DNA of 64,000 bases from Methanoregula sp. (GCF_023227875.1 NZ_JALOCH010000002.1:215748-279747); one strand, 5' to 3'. Shown: positions 35,305-44,408, counted from the stretch's first letter. Translations and numbers: made by a program. The notes: generated by a model from the sequence alone, not told the origin.

Positions 35305-35858
35305 ACAACATGCTTGACAGACTGGTAGAATCTCTTGAGACCTGCCCCATGGTGAAACGCGGGGATTACAATTACTTCATCCACCCCATCACCGATGGCG
35401 TACCGATCGTTGAACCCGCACTTCTCCGCGACGTGGCAGCCGCAATGGTCAGGGTGATGGACTTAAACAACGTGGACAAGATCGTTGTTGTCGAGGCCAT
35501 GGGCATCCACATCGGCTCCATCCTCTCCACCATGACCGACATCCCGATGACGGTGATGCGCAAGCGGGAATACAAGCTCCCGCACGAGGTCCCGGTTCAC
35601 CAGACCACCGGTTACTCGAAAGGTGAACTATACCTCAACGGGGTCTACAAGGGCGACCGCGTCGTCATCATCGATGACGTCGTGAGCACGGGCGGGACGA
35701 TGAAGGCGCTCCTTGCGGCCCTCGAGATCGCCGGCGCAGAGGTCGTGGATGTCTGCATTGCGATCCAGCGGGGCGACCCGGATATCGGCAGGCCCTACAA
35801 GTCCCTCGTGAAGATCGAGGTGGATGACCGGGTGCATGTTGTCAAACGCTTCCTCTGA
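35301..35858 (+). CDS. hpt: Hypoxanthine/guanine phosphoribosyltransferase
   Basis: A 185-residue purine-salvage enzyme (182 if the ATG at 35310 is used). The PRPP loop is VVIIDDVVSTGGTMKALL; ahead of it are VVEAMGIHIG and MRKREYKLPHEVPVHQTTGYSKGELYL, which match the archaeal Hpt group. Upstream codons back to 35070 are an overlap with mfnA in another frame and not part of it. The GTG at 35301 overlaps the mfnA stop. The 3' end overlaps dph2 by about 23 bases. Confidence 0.9.
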   Translation: MNNMLDRLVESLETCPMVKRGDYNYFIHPITDGVPIVEPALLRDVAAAMVRVMDLNNVDKIVVVEAMGIHIGSILSTMTDIPMTVMRKREYKLPHEVPVHQTTGYSKGELYLNGVYKGDRVVIIDDVVSTGGTMKALLAALEIAGAEVVDVCIAIQRGDPDIGRPYKSLVKIEVDDRVHVVKRFL

Positions 35859-36783
35859 CCTTATCAGGCAGCTGGAGGAACGGGGGGCAAAACGTATTGC
35901 CCTCCAGTTCCCGGAAGGGCTGAAACGGAAGGCACCGGAGTATACGGAGCGGCTCAGGAAGGCCGGCTTCGAGGTCATCGTGAGCGGCGATCCCTGTTAC
36001 GGGGCCTGCGACCTCGCACTCGATACCCTCCTCGATACAGATGTGCTTGTCCATGTCGGGCATGCCCCGGTCGATGACCGGCCGAATGTCATCTACCTCC
36101 CGTATACGATCGGTTTTTCTATGCCCGTGCTGGATGTGGCACTCCCGCTTATTGAGGGAAAAACAACAGGGCTGGTCACCACGGTCCAGCACGTCCACCT
36201 CGTCCCGGAGATGGAAACATACCTGCGCTCGAAGGGCGTTGACATCAGGGTTGCCGATGGCCGGGGAAGGACCCCGCTCCGGGGGCAGGTGCTCGGGTGT
36301 TGTTTCACCGCGGCAAGGAACACGCAGGCCGACCTGGTCCTGTTCGTGGGCACGGGTCTTTTCCACCCGGTCGGGATCGCCCTGACCACGCGGAAACGTG
36401 TCATTGCGCTCGACCCGCTCACCGGCGCAGCGCAGGAAGTGAGCGGCGATACCCTCCTGCGACGGCGTTTTGCAGTGATCGAGAAAGCCCGGGGGGCAAA
36501 GAGCGTGGGGATCATCGTCAGCACCAAGAGCGGGCAGCGGCGGATGGACCTTGCCCGGCGCCTTGCCGGTCTCTCCCCCACCGCCGTGATCGTGACCATG
36601 CAGGAGGCGAGCCCGGACGAACTGCTGAACCTCGGGTTTGGCTGTTATGTGAATACCGCCTGCCCCCGCCTCGCGTACGATGACCAGGTCCGGTTCCCTG
36701 TCCCGGTACTGTCACCGCAGGAGTTCGAGATCCTCTGCGGCGCCCGGACCTGGGACGAGTACGAGATCGACGAGATCCCATGA
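35836..36783 (+). CDS. dph2: Diphthamide synthase subunit Dph2
   Basis: Archaeal Dph2 is a radical-SAM-like enzyme with an unusual 4Fe-4S cluster that starts diphthamide synthesis on translation factor 2. The three cluster cysteines are seen in GDPCYGACD, LGCCFTAA and NTACPRLAYDD. The 315-residue length (from ATG 35836) is normal. The starting Met may be the GTG at 35833 instead. It overlaps the hpt gene and, by an ATGA junction (36780-36783), the methyltransferase gene. Confidence 0.92.
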   Translation: MLSNASSDLIRQLEERGAKRIALQFPEGLKRKAPEYTERLRKAGFEVIVSGDPCYGACDLALDTLLDTDVLVHVGHAPVDDRPNVIYLPYTIGFSMPVLDVALPLIEGKTTGLVTTVQHVHLVPEMETYLRSKGVDIRVADGRGRTPLRGQVLGCCFTAARNTQADLVLFVGTGLFHPVGIALTTRKRVIALDPLTGAAQEVSGDTLLRRRFAVIEKARGAKSVGIIVSTKSGQRRMDLARRLAGLSPTAVIVTMQEASPDELLNLGFGCYVNTACPRLAYDDQVRFPVPVLSPQEFEILCGARTWDEYEIDEIP

Positions 36784-37394
36784 AATTAAAACAGCTTGAG
36801 ATGGCCCTCCAGCGCCTTGCCGGTTTCTCCCGGCCGCAGGCAGCGCTCGAACAGTACCAGACCCCGGCACCCCTTGCAGCCCGGCTGCTGTACCATGCCC
36901 TGATGAAGGGGGACATTGAGGGGAAAACCGTCTGTGACCTCGGGTGCGGGACCGGCATTCTGGCAATCGGCGCCTCGCTTCTTGGGGCTGCATCGGTTAC
37001 CGGCGTGGATATCGATGAGGGGGCGCTTGCCGTTGCCCGGGAGAATGCAGCGCTCCTCGATGCAGAAGTCACGTTCACTGCGTCGGATCTGCGGGAACGA
37101 AGATGCCAGGAACGTATCGGTGCCTGCGACACGGCGATCATGAACCCGCCGTTCGGGGCGCAGAAGGCCCATGCGGACCGGCCGTTCATCGACTGCGCCC
37201 TTGCGGTTGCAGGAGTCACCTACAGTATATTTAATGCGGGATCCATCCCATTTGTTGAAGCCTACACTGCAGGAAAGGCAGAGATCACCGAGAAGATCGG
37301 CGGGGCATTCTTAATAAAGCGCACCTTTGCCTTCCATACAAAAGACGTGCAGGAGATCGAGGTCGAGATCCTACGGCTGAAACGAATACCATAA
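36780..37394 (+). CDS. METTL5-like N6-adenine rRNA methyltransferase
   Basis: A 204-residue class I methyltransferase. The SAM motif is VCDLGCGTGILAIGASLLGA near residue 45, then VDIDEGAL, and the catalytic NPPFGAQKAHADRPFI near residue 121 (N/D-PP-F/Y for N6-adenine methylation). The length, the N-terminal LEMALQRLAGFSRPQAALEQYQTPAPLAARLLY and the FHTKD segment match the METTL5 group that modifies small-ribosomal-subunit RNA. It is coupled to dph2, another translation-related gene. Confidence 0.85.
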   Translation: MKLKQLEMALQRLAGFSRPQAALEQYQTPAPLAARLLYHALMKGDIEGKTVCDLGCGTGILAIGASLLGAASVTGVDIDEGALAVARENAALLDAEVTFTASDLRERRCQERIGACDTAIMNPPFGAQKAHADRPFIDCALAVAGVTYSIFNAGSIPFVEAYTAGKAEITEKIGGAFLIKRTFAFHTKDVQEIEVEILRLKRIP

Positions 37395-38584
37395 CAGAAC
37401 CAGGGAGTGTAAAGAAGACCATCACCGGGCTCGCCGCGGCCCACATGGTCACCGACATCTACATGCCGGTGCTGCCAGCGATCCTGCCGCTGTTGATCCT
37501 GAACAACGGCTACTCGTACCTTGCCGCAGGGCTGCTCGTCACGGCCTACAACGTCACCTCTTCGTTCACCCAGCCGGTGGTCGGGTGGCTCTCCGACACA
37601 AAGGGCCTCACGGTCAGCGTGACGGTCAGTCTCTTCGTCAGCGCGGTCTTTGTCGCCCTCATGGGTGTTGCAAAGGACTATTACCTGATCATGGCCTTTG
37701 CCGTCATCGCGGCCCTTGGCCATGCCTGCTTCCACCCTACCGCACTCAGTCTCGTCAGCCGGCTCTGCACGGACGCGGACCGGGGCCGGATCACGTCATA
37801 CTTCGTGGTCGGGGGAAACCTCGGCTACGCGATCGGCCCGGTGCTTGCCGGGGTGCTTGTCTGGTCGCTGGGCCTCCCGGGACTCCTGCTCCTCATCATT
37901 CCCGCGGTGGTCATGGTCTTCGCTCTCAGGCACCTCCTCCCGGGAGGTATTGCCGGGGCCTGCGAGCTGCATGCAAAACCTGCACTGGCACCAGCGGAAG
38001 CCCGGTCATTGAAGCCGTTTACAATCCTGATGACCGCATCGATCCTGCGGGCATGGGGAGTCTTTGCCGCCATCACGTTCCTCCCGATGTACCTCGTCAC
38101 GCAGGGATACGACCTCGTGTACGCAAGTGCCGTCATGACCCTGATGCTCCTTGCCGGGGTTGCCGGGCAGGTTGCCGGGGGCCGCATCTCCGACAGGATC
38201 GGGAGGAAGGAGTTCATGGTCTTCGGCCTCGTCGGGGCGATCCCGTGTTTTTACCTGTTCTTTGCCACCACGGGAGTGCTCTCGGTCCTCGCGGTCCTCC
38301 TTTTCGGGTTCTTCCTCTGGTCAACCTTTGCCGTGGCGGTCGCCATGTCCCATGAGCTCCTCCCGGGAAACGTCGGGCTCGCTTCCGGCATGATGATGGG
38401 CCTTGCGATCGGCTTTGGCGGCCTCGGGGTCGCGGTCAACGGGATGATCGCCGACCACTACTCCCTTGCAGCAGCCCTTGGCACCATCCCCATCCCCATT
38501 GCCGCCGCGGTGGTGCTGATGGCCGTGCTGCCCTACCCGTGGAAGACGTTGTTTTGCAGGAACCGGGAAACCGCCATTCAATAA
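37391..38584 (+). CDS. MFS transporter of the Fsr-like type, probable ATA start
   Basis: A 12-helix major facilitator close to the fosmidomycin-resistance (Fsr) group, with the cytoplasmic loop GWLSDTKGL between helices 2 and 3 and GGRISDRIGRKEFMV between helices 8 and 9. The first ATG (37445) lies inside the first helix motif AAAHMVTDIYMPVLP, whereas family members carry about 15 residues before it. The frame is open upstream, without any ATG/GTG/TTG, to an ATA at 37391 that overlaps the upstream TAA stop as ATAA, giving the expected N-terminus ITEPGSVKKTITGLAAAH. I take that as the start (397 residues). The substrate is unknown. Confidence 0.75.
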   Translation: MTEPGSVKKTITGLAAAHMVTDIYMPVLPAILPLLILNNGYSYLAAGLLVTAYNVTSSFTQPVVGWLSDTKGLTVSVTVSLFVSAVFVALMGVAKDYYLIMAFAVIAALGHACFHPTALSLVSRLCTDADRGRITSYFVVGGNLGYAIGPVLAGVLVWSLGLPGLLLLIIPAVVMVFALRHLLPGGIAGACELHAKPALAPAEARSLKPFTILMTASILRAWGVFAAITFLPMYLVTQGYDLVYASAVMTLMLLAGVAGQVAGGRISDRIGRKEFMVFGLVGAIPCFYLFFATTGVLSVLAVLLFGFFLWSTFAVAVAMSHELLPGNVGLASGMMMGLAIGFGGLGVAVNGMIADHYSLAAALGTIPIPIAAAVVLMAVLPYPWKTLFCRNRETAIQ

Positions 38585-38635
38585 AATGCAACAGGCTTAT
38601 TATATCCCGGTGAGAACCTGATGTGAGGAAACGAG

Positions 38636-38815
38636 ATGGATAAAGTCGGAGTTATCTCACTGATCGTCGGGCTGGTTCTCTGTGCCCTTGGGGGTTTTGC
38701 TATCTGGACATTCCTGCCGGATGTCATCGTCGCAGTCAAGGGACTGATCGGCATCGTCGTGCTGCTCGCCGGCCTGATGCTTGTGGTCTTTGGTATCCTG
38801 ATATTCAAAGACTGA
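38636..38815 (+). CDS. Small two-helix membrane protein
   Basis: A 59-residue protein starting MDKVGVISLIVGLVLCALG, with two hydrophobic segments (residues 5-25 and 35-56) and a FLPDVIVAVKG loop. GAGGAAACGAG just before the ATG is a good ribosome-binding site. It stands 51 bases after the MFS gene and may be co-transcribed. No family recognised. Confidence 0.65.
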   Translation: MDKVGVISLIVGLVLCALGGFAIWTFLPDVIVAVKGLIGIVVLLAGLMLVVFGILIFKD

Positions 38816-38847
38816 TACAAAACAGGATTAAAATAGAAAACTCTTTT

Positions 38848-39594
38848 TCAGATTTTAACGACAAGGCACTGGGAGCCGGCGGTCTCCAGCACCGGTTCTG
38901 CCTTTCCTTCAAAGAAGTCGTCGAACGCTTTCTTGACACCGGGAGCGGTGATGTAATCGTGGGAGATGATGATGCCGCCCGGGCTTATCCGGGAGTAGAA
39001 GAACTCGAGGCACTGCTTCGTGCTCTCGTAACAGTCCACGTCAAGGTTCACGAGCGAGAACTTCGTGTCCTTGACAGGGTCTGACGTACCGGGAAAGATG
39101 CCCTTGTAAAAATGGACATTGCTGCCATCCTTGAGGTACTCCCGGACACTGTCATAGGACGCAGCGAATTTCCCCTCGTAAAACGGCCAGACCATATCGA
39201 TCTCTTCGACCTTCGGCAGGCCTTCGAATGTATCGAAGAGGTGGAGGGCCTTGTCGTCCCCCTTTGCCGAACAGATGATCTTGGCAGAACCGCCCTTGTA
39301 TACCCCGACTTCCGCGATGTCGCCTGGCACTTTCCGGGTGGTCTTCACGGCCATGTAGATATGGTAGGCCTCGATATCCTCGAGCAGGAGTTCGGTCTCT
39401 TTCCGGATCTTTTTTAAGTTCTTTGCAAACTCCTTTCTCCGGTCGCACCCGTAATGGGATAACCTGCCCCGGTTCGCGATATCATTACCGATGAACGGAT
39501 CAAAGAAGACCGCCTTGCGGAACTTGAGGAGATACCTGCTGGGGATGACAGAATCAAAAACAGAGTAGAGATTTTTCTTTTGGAGCAGGCTCAT
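38848..39594 (-). CDS. TylF/MycF-like O-methyltransferase
   Basis: A 248-residue SAM-dependent methyltransferase. The GDIAEVGVYKGGSAKIICS loop near residue 91 is the SAM-binding motif of the TylF (macrocin O-methyltransferase) family, followed by LFDTFEGLPKVEE, and FSLVNLDVDCYESTKQCLEFFYSRISPGGIIISHDY, whose acidic residues hold the Mg2+ ion and substrate hydroxyl. It probably methylates a sugar on a surface glycan or glycolipid. It stands alone on the minus strand. Confidence 0.88.
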   Translation of the reverse strand: MSLLQKKNLYSVFDSVIPSRYLLKFRKAVFFDPFIGNDIANRGRLSHYGCDRRKEFAKNLKKIRKETELLLEDIEAYHIYMAVKTTRKVPGDIAEVGVYKGGSAKIICSAKGDDKALHLFDTFEGLPKVEEIDMVWPFYEGKFAASYDSVREYLKDGSNVHFYKGIFPGTSDPVKDTKFSLVNLDVDCYESTKQCLEFFYSRISPGGIIISHDYITAPGVKKAFDDFFEGKAEPVLETAGSQCLVVKI

Positions 39595-39674
39595 GTCTTA
39601 TTAAGTATGTATTGCTGTCATTTATAAATCGCGATCGCTGGAAAACCCGGACCTGACACCAGCGCCCGGGCCGG

Positions 39675-40139
39675 CTATTTTTTGGTGAGCGGCACTTCCT
39701 GCAGTCCGGGCTGTGGCGACTCGGTACTCATATCCAGCTCGTCAAGGAACGGCATCAGGCAGGTGACATACGGTTCGGAGGCGGTACCGGTGCCCGAGGG
39801 GGTCTGCCCGACCTGCACGATCCCGACCATCAGCGGGAACTCCTCCATGGTCTGTTCGAACGAGGGGTCGTTCTCCTGCGTGAACCGGAGGAAACTCTCC
39901 ACCAGGATCACCGGGCGCTCGTACTCGGGAATGCCGGAGAGCTCGGCAAGGACGGATTCAAGAGGCCGTGTACGGGCCAGGTCCTCCTCGAAGAAGATCC
40001 AGATCGCAACACCGTAGTTATCCGCTATCGTCCCAAGTTTCCGGATATCAACCGATGTCCCGGGTATAATACCGAGGCGCCCGAGTTTTTCAACAGGAGT
40101 CGTGCCGGGCACGGCGGCCCATGCGGCTGGTTTCAGCAT
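39675..40139 (-). CDS. Hypothetical cytoplasmic protein, possibly leaderless
   Basis: A 154-residue protein starting MLKPAAWAAVPGTTPVEKLGRLG and with a conserved-looking core (TIADNYGVAIWIFFEEDLARTRPLESVLAEL, RPVILVESFLRFTQ). No family recognised. ATG 40139 is used because a TATA-like TTATATTTA (40165-40173, minus strand) lies about 30 bases upstream and no ribosome-binding site is visible, which suggests a leaderless message; upstream in-frame codons reach 40199 but overlap the next gene's stop. Confidence 0.55.
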   Translation of the reverse strand: MLKPAAWAAVPGTTPVEKLGRLGIIPGTSVDIRKLGTIADNYGVAIWIFFEEDLARTRPLESVLAELSGIPEYERPVILVESFLRFTQENDPSFEQTMEEFPLMVGIVQVGQTPSGTGTASEPYVTCLMPFLDELDMSTESPQPGLQEVPLTKK

Positions 40140-40195
40140 ACAGATAAAAGGACGGCAGGACGGGTAAATATAACGATACGAATAAAGGGGGGGAA

Positions 40196-40399
40196 TCACT
40201 CTCGCCCGAACTTGTTCAGGAGGGTAAATCCAACACCGAAGAAGAGGACTGCGGCCACAGGCCAGACGGACCAGGTGATCTTGCCGTTGGAGTAGAAATC
40301 CATTCCAAGAAAGAAAGCACAGATCATCACCGCAACGGCGATACTATACCACCATTTCGGCTGACCCTTTGCACCCATTGCATCTCTCATCATACTCAT
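40196..40399 (-). CDS. Small two-helix membrane protein
   Basis: A 67-residue protein MSMMRDAMGAKGQPKWWYSIAVAVMICAFFLGMDF with two membrane helices separated by YSNGKITWSVWP. It resembles the '2TM domain' type of small membrane protein. The frame reaches back to 40453, but ATG 40399 avoids a hydrophilic extension. The DUF6159 gene lies upstream on the same strand, so they may be one unit. Confidence 0.55.
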   Translation of the reverse strand: MSMMRDAMGAKGQPKWWYSIAVAVMICAFFLGMDFYSNGKITWSVWPVAAVLFFGVGFTLLNKFGRE

Positions 40400-40463
40400 A
40401 GTATCACAAACATGTACTGCATGATATCGGAAAAAGGCAGCGGAGGGGATCACTGCCTGCTCT

Positions 40464-41306
40464 TCAGATGTTTTCCTTGAGATTACCCTGCTTTGGCTGG
40501 AATGCGTTCTTTATCAGGCCCGGGTTGAACGCGGTCGGCACAGTACCGGTCTTTGCATACGTGTAGAGCGCAGTCACGAAGATGCCCTGCATGGCCGAGT
40601 ACACTACCGCGAGGACCACGACAAGGAGGAGGAATAACGCGAGCGCAGCCATGAAGACCGTGGAACTCCCCAGCATCAGGGTGGCAAACACGCAGATGGC
40701 CGCGATGACGCCAATGATTACAAAGACAATTGCCATCGAAGCAGACCCGACGATACTTTCGCCCCAGGTCTTTTTGATCAGGTTCACGGACTCCTTGAGG
40801 GAGTCTATAACACCCTTGTCTTCTAGTACCAGGACCGGCACGACAAAGTAGGTGACCAGGCTCCAGGCGCCCCCGATGACCGCGAGCACGATGTCGCCGA
40901 TGAATCCTGCACGCTCTTCAAGAAGGTTTGAGATCAGCCCGACAGTTGCAGCAATGATTGACCATCCGATGATCGAGGGAAGATGGTTTGCCGCATTGGA
41001 GAGTCCTTCGCCCACTGTCATCGACTTCCCGTTCAGTCTCGCGTTCACGCACGAGATCAGGGCCGTGTTGAAGAAGATCACGACAAAATAACTCGCCACG
41101 TAGAAGAGGAACAGGAACACGAGGGAAATGAGGTTGCCCGATGATGCGAACCCTCCCGTGAGGAGGAGTGGGATGATAAACGTGAGGACAACAAGAATAG
41201 TGACGATACCGGAGAGGACCGGGAACGCGAGCAGTCTCTTATCTGCCATGAGTATGTCCCAGCTCGTCTTCATGAGCGCAAGACTCCTGCCAATACTTTC
41301 AAACAT
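40464..41306 (-). CDS. DUF6159-family polytopic membrane protein
   Basis: A 280-residue protein with about six membrane helices. It begins MFESIGRSLALMKTSWDILMADKRLLAFPVLSGIV and has the later conserved segments VPVLVLEDKGVIDSLKESVNLIKKTWGES and YTYAKTGTVP. The same segments occur in five membrane proteins at 50-62 kb (KRLLWF..., LVLEGKSL...LMKKTWGE, YTHAKN), but this protein lacks their N-terminal G-(W/L)-C tail. It serves as an untailed reference for those proteins. Function unknown; roles in membrane organisation or lipid handling have no support here. Confidence 0.8.
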   Translation of the reverse strand: MFESIGRSLALMKTSWDILMADKRLLAFPVLSGIVTILVVLTFIIPLLLTGGFASSGNLISLVFLFLFYVASYFVVIFFNTALISCVNARLNGKSMTVGEGLSNAANHLPSIIGWSIIAATVGLISNLLEERAGFIGDIVLAVIGGAWSLVTYFVVPVLVLEDKGVIDSLKESVNLIKKTWGESIVGSASMAIVFVIIGVIAAICVFATLMLGSSTVFMAALALFLLLVVVLAVVYSAMQGIFVTALYTYAKTGTVPTAFNPGLIKNAFQPKQGNLKENI

Positions 41307-41390
41307 AGATCACCGTGGTGAGCGGTGCGAGATGAAGATTACGCGATATTCAGGTAAAATAGAGGATTTTTTTTAGACCAGTACGGGCAA

Positions 41391-42020
41391 TTATTGCCTG
41401 CGGCGCATCCATACAAGGCCGGCCATGCTGCACCCGAGGATTCCAGGCACTAAGGAAAAACCGGGCGATTTCGTGACCGGCGGGGAAGTTGTTACAAGCG
41501 GAGGGATATGGGTGGGGGCTTCCGATACAGATGAGGGTATGGTCGCCCCGGTCACCGGCTGGGTGATGACGATCTGGCTTCCCGGCACTACACTTCCGGC
41601 ATTATCGAGCTCCACCAGCTGCAGGACGGTCACGGAACCTGTTGCAGATGAAGGGACCGTGCCGCTGACGGTGACAGTAAACCGAACGTCGCGGTTGACG
41701 GAATAGGAGAGGATCTCGCCGTTGATGAACGCAGCAGAGCCGGACGCGGTCTGCAGGGCCGCATTGTTGCCGTCAAGGATCACCTGGATAGTCCACAGGG
41801 CATCCACAAGACCGGTCTGCATCTGGAGCTCGTGGTCCTTGGGAAACGTCGTGCCGCTGGGGATTACAAACGTGGCCACGACCTGCTGCTGTCCCCCGGG
41901 CACAAGGGGGGGATTCGGGGTGAATGACTCGCTGGCAAGGATGGGACTCGCGGCACACGGAAGTACGATGAGCAGGAGCAGTATGCACCCGCACAACAGG
42001 GAACAAATCATCGGTTTCAT
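41391..42020 (-). CDS. Secreted protein with C-terminal membrane anchor
   Basis: A 209-residue surface protein. The N-terminal MKPMICSLLCGCILLLLIVLPCAASP is a signal peptide. The middle resembles an immunoglobulin-like beta domain. The C-terminus has a Thr/Pro/Ser-rich stalk, then SPGFSLVPGILGCSMAGLVWMRRRQ, a PGF-like motif plus one membrane helix and a basic end. This layout resembles PGF-CTERM proteins processed by archaeosortase, although the spacing is not textbook. Ligand or partner unknown. Confidence 0.7.
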   Translation of the reverse strand: MKPMICSLLCGCILLLLIVLPCAASPILASESFTPNPPLVPGGQQQVVATFVIPSGTTFPKDHELQMQTGLVDALWTIQVILDGNNAALQTASGSAAFINGEILSYSVNRDVRFTVTVSGTVPSSATGSVTVLQLVELDNAGSVVPGSQIVITQPVTGATIPSSVSEAPTHIPPLVTTSPPVTKSPGFSLVPGILGCSMAGLVWMRRRQ

Positions 42021-42098
42021 GGAGTATCGTCAGAAGAGAGTTTACTTAACGGTTGATAGAGGTGTCGGTCCTGCCTGCCACACAGAGGACGAGCCGGT

Positions 42099-43004
42099 TC
42101 AGCGGCCCTGCACGTTCCGCATGAACGTCCCGGCGTGGTCGATGGCTTCCTGCCCCTCGTCAAGCTGGCCGGCAAACATCTGCCAGTCATGGAACATCCC
42201 TTCCCAGATCTCGACCTGGACCGGGACACCGGTCCACCGGGCTTTTTCGACGAACGAGCCGATATCGGAAAGGAGGAGCTCGTGCGTACCCACCTGGATA
42301 TAGAGACGGGGGAGGGATTTAAGTGTCCCGTTGACCGGGGATGCGAACGGTTCGGACGGCTTATGGCTGCCCAGGTACGTTGTCCGTATGGACTGGAGGA
42401 GCCGGAGTGTGAGCCAGTCCCGGTGCTCGTTCTTTATCACCGACTCCCCGGGGAACAACATGTCGGTCACCGGGGACATGCAGACCGCGGCCGGGGGAAG
42501 GGTATATCGCTGGGCAGACAGGGAGAGCAGGGACGCGATTACGAGGTTCCCCCCCACAGAGATGCCCGTCGGGATGATCCGGTGGGGCAGGTATCCCTTT
42601 TTCTGGAGGTACCAGTACGCGGCAATGGCATCCTCCACCGGTGCAGGGAACAGGTGTTCGGGTGCGAGCCGGTAGTCCACCGAGAAGACACGGGCACGGG
42701 CGGCACGGGCGAGCCGTATACAGAGGCCGAGGTGGTCATGCGTCGAGCCATGGGTGAATTCCCCCCCATGGAAGAAGAGGACCACATAGCCCGGATCCGA
42801 TTCAGGAACCGATATCCAGTATCCGGCAAGGTCGTCCCGGATCGGGACCTTTTCCACGGTATGGAGACCTTCCTCAACGATCTCTTCCTGCATGTCTGAA
42901 AAAAATGAGGAGGAGTCCTTCCGCACGGCAGCCAGGGGCTTGTTAAAGTCGGGTACATGCGATCTGATGATTGACAGGAGCTCATCCGGTGACTCGCGGA
43001 TCAT
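42099..43004 (-). CDS. Alpha/beta-hydrolase (hormone-sensitive-lipase-like esterase)
   Basis: A 301-residue esterase. The oxyanion-hole motif HGGEFTHG and the nucleophile elbow GISVGGN (family usual GDSAGGN) are seen, with YRLAPEHLFPAPVEDA between them. The catalytic Asp and His are likely in the C-terminal part (QVGTHELLLSD, GMFHDWQMF). The start is ATG 43004 (MIRESPDELL); an upstream frame to 43133 overlaps the divergent MFS gene. Substrate unknown, probably a short-chain ester. Confidence 0.85.
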   Translation of the reverse strand: MIRESPDELLSIIRSHVPDFNKPLAAVRKDSSSFFSDMQEEIVEEGLHTVEKVPIRDDLAGYWISVPESDPGYVVLFFHGGEFTHGSTHDHLGLCIRLARAARARVFSVDYRLAPEHLFPAPVEDAIAAYWYLQKKGYLPHRIIPTGISVGGNLVIASLLSLSAQRYTLPPAAVCMSPVTDMLFPGESVIKNEHRDWLTLRLLQSIRTTYLGSHKPSEPFASPVNGTLKSLPRLYIQVGTHELLLSDIGSFVEKARWTGVPVQVEIWEGMFHDWQMFAGQLDEGQEAIDHAGTFMRNVQGR

Positions 43005-43127
43005 TATTCTCTGTGTTAGAGAGGCGGGATAATAAAGTGAGGGGGTGCCAGGCTGCCGGTTCCAGGCACCGGGGACCGTTCCGGTGCAAAACCGAACGCA
43101 TATCTGGCGAAAAAAGGAGATACGATC

Positions 43128-44408
43128 ATGCATCCCGCTGATGAGCTCGGGGAGCGTACCGTCCGCAAGGTCGGCCGCCGCCTGCTCCCGTTCCTCTTCC
43201 TGCTCTATGTCGTCGCGTTCCTCGACCGCGTCAATTTCGGGTACGCGGCCCTCGATATGAACAGCGCCCTCGGCCTCTCCGCAGAGGTCTTCGGGTTCCT
43301 CTCCGGGATCTTCTTCATCGGGTACCTGCTCTTCGAGGTCCCGAGCAACATGATCCTCCAGCGGATCGGCGCCCGTATCTGGATCAGCCGGATCATCATC
43401 AGCTGGGGGATCGTGGTGATCGTTACCGCGGCAGCAACGGACGCCTTCCAGCTGGCTGCGTTCAGGTTCATCCTCGGCGTGGCAGAAGCAGGGTTCTTCC
43501 CCGGCATCATCCTCTATATCACCTGCTGGTTCCGCAAGAAATACCTTGCCAGTGCCGTCGCACTTTTCATGGCGGCGCTCGCCGTCTCAAACATCATCGG
43601 TGCGCCGGTCTCGACATGGATCCTCGACAATGTCCAATGGTTCGGTATAGCGGGCTGGCGGTGGCTCTTCATCCTCGAAGGCCTGCCGGCGCTCGTGCTG
43701 GGTGTCGTAACCTGGTTCTGGCTTACCGACCGCCCGGAGGATGCTACGTGGCTTGAGCCGGAGGAACGGGACTGGCTTGCCGGTACGATTGCACGGGAGA
43801 ACGAGGAGGCCGCGGGCACTCACCAGGATTTCTGGTCGGTCATGAAGGACCGGCGGATCTGGCACCTTGCCTGCATCTACTGCACCGTGGTCATCGGGCT
43901 GTACGGCCTCGGGTTCTGGATGCCGCAGATCATCCGTTCCATGAGCCCGTCATTCACTAACTTCGAGATCGGGCTCGTCATGGTCATTCCCTATCTCGTC
44001 GCACTCTGTACGATGGTTGCGTGGGGCGCCCATTCGGACCGGACGGGAGAACGCATATGGCATGCAGCTATCCCACCCATAGTCGGGGGCATCGCGCTCG
44101 CAGGCGCCGGTCTCGTCCCGGTCCCCCTCCTTGCATTTGTCCTGATCATCGTCGCAACGGCCGGCATCTACAGTGAGTTCGGCCCGTTCTGGACACTTCC
44201 GGCAGTCTTTCTCGCGGAAGCAGCGGCAGCGATCGGCATCGCGGTGATCAACTCGATCGGGAACCTCGGGGGGTTCATCGGCCCGTCCATGGTCGGGTAT
44301 CTTACCAAGGTTACCGGAACGACGGATGCCGGGCTGGTCGCTGCGGGTGCCTGCCTCGTGCTCTGCGGATTGCTGACGCTTGCAGTCCGCCCGGAAGGGC
44401 GGAAGTGA
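43128..44408 (+). CDS. MFS transporter of the anion:cation symporter (ACS) type
   Basis: A 426-residue, 12-helix transporter. MHPADELGERTVRKVGRRLLPFLFLLYVVAFLDRVNFGYAALDMN is the typical N-terminus of the ACS family (tartrate/phthalate/glucarate transporters), and LGVAEAGFFPGIILYITCWFRKK is its diagnostic helix 4 segment. Members carry organic anions. Such genes are mostly bacterial, so lateral transfer is possible. It is divergent from the esterase gene; the two share a short control region and may act on one ester-derived substrate. Confidence 0.88.
   Translation: MHPADELGERTVRKVGRRLLPFLFLLYVVAFLDRVNFGYAALDMNSALGLSAEVFGFLSGIFFIGYLLFEVPSNMILQRIGARIWISRIIISWGIVVIVTAAATDAFQLAAFRFILGVAEAGFFPGIILYITCWFRKKYLASAVALFMAALAVSNIIGAPVSTWILDNVQWFGIAGWRWLFILEGLPALVLGVVTWFWLTDRPEDATWLEPEERDWLAGTIARENEEAAGTHQDFWSVMKDRRIWHLACIYCTVVIGLYGLGFWMPQIIRSMSPSFTNFEIGLVMVIPYLVALCTMVAWGAHSDRTGERIWHAAIPPIVGGIALAGAGLVPVPLLAFVLIIVATAGIYSEFGPFWTLPAVFLAEAAAAIGIAVINSIGNLGGFIGPSMVGYLTKVTGTTDAGLVAAGACLVLCGLLTLAVRPEGRK

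Noticed and set aside
40464..41306. Treating the DUF6159 protein at 40 kb as an eleventh tailed member
   Set aside because: It has the membrane domain landmarks but no G-(W/L)-C tail, so it is only an untailed relative.
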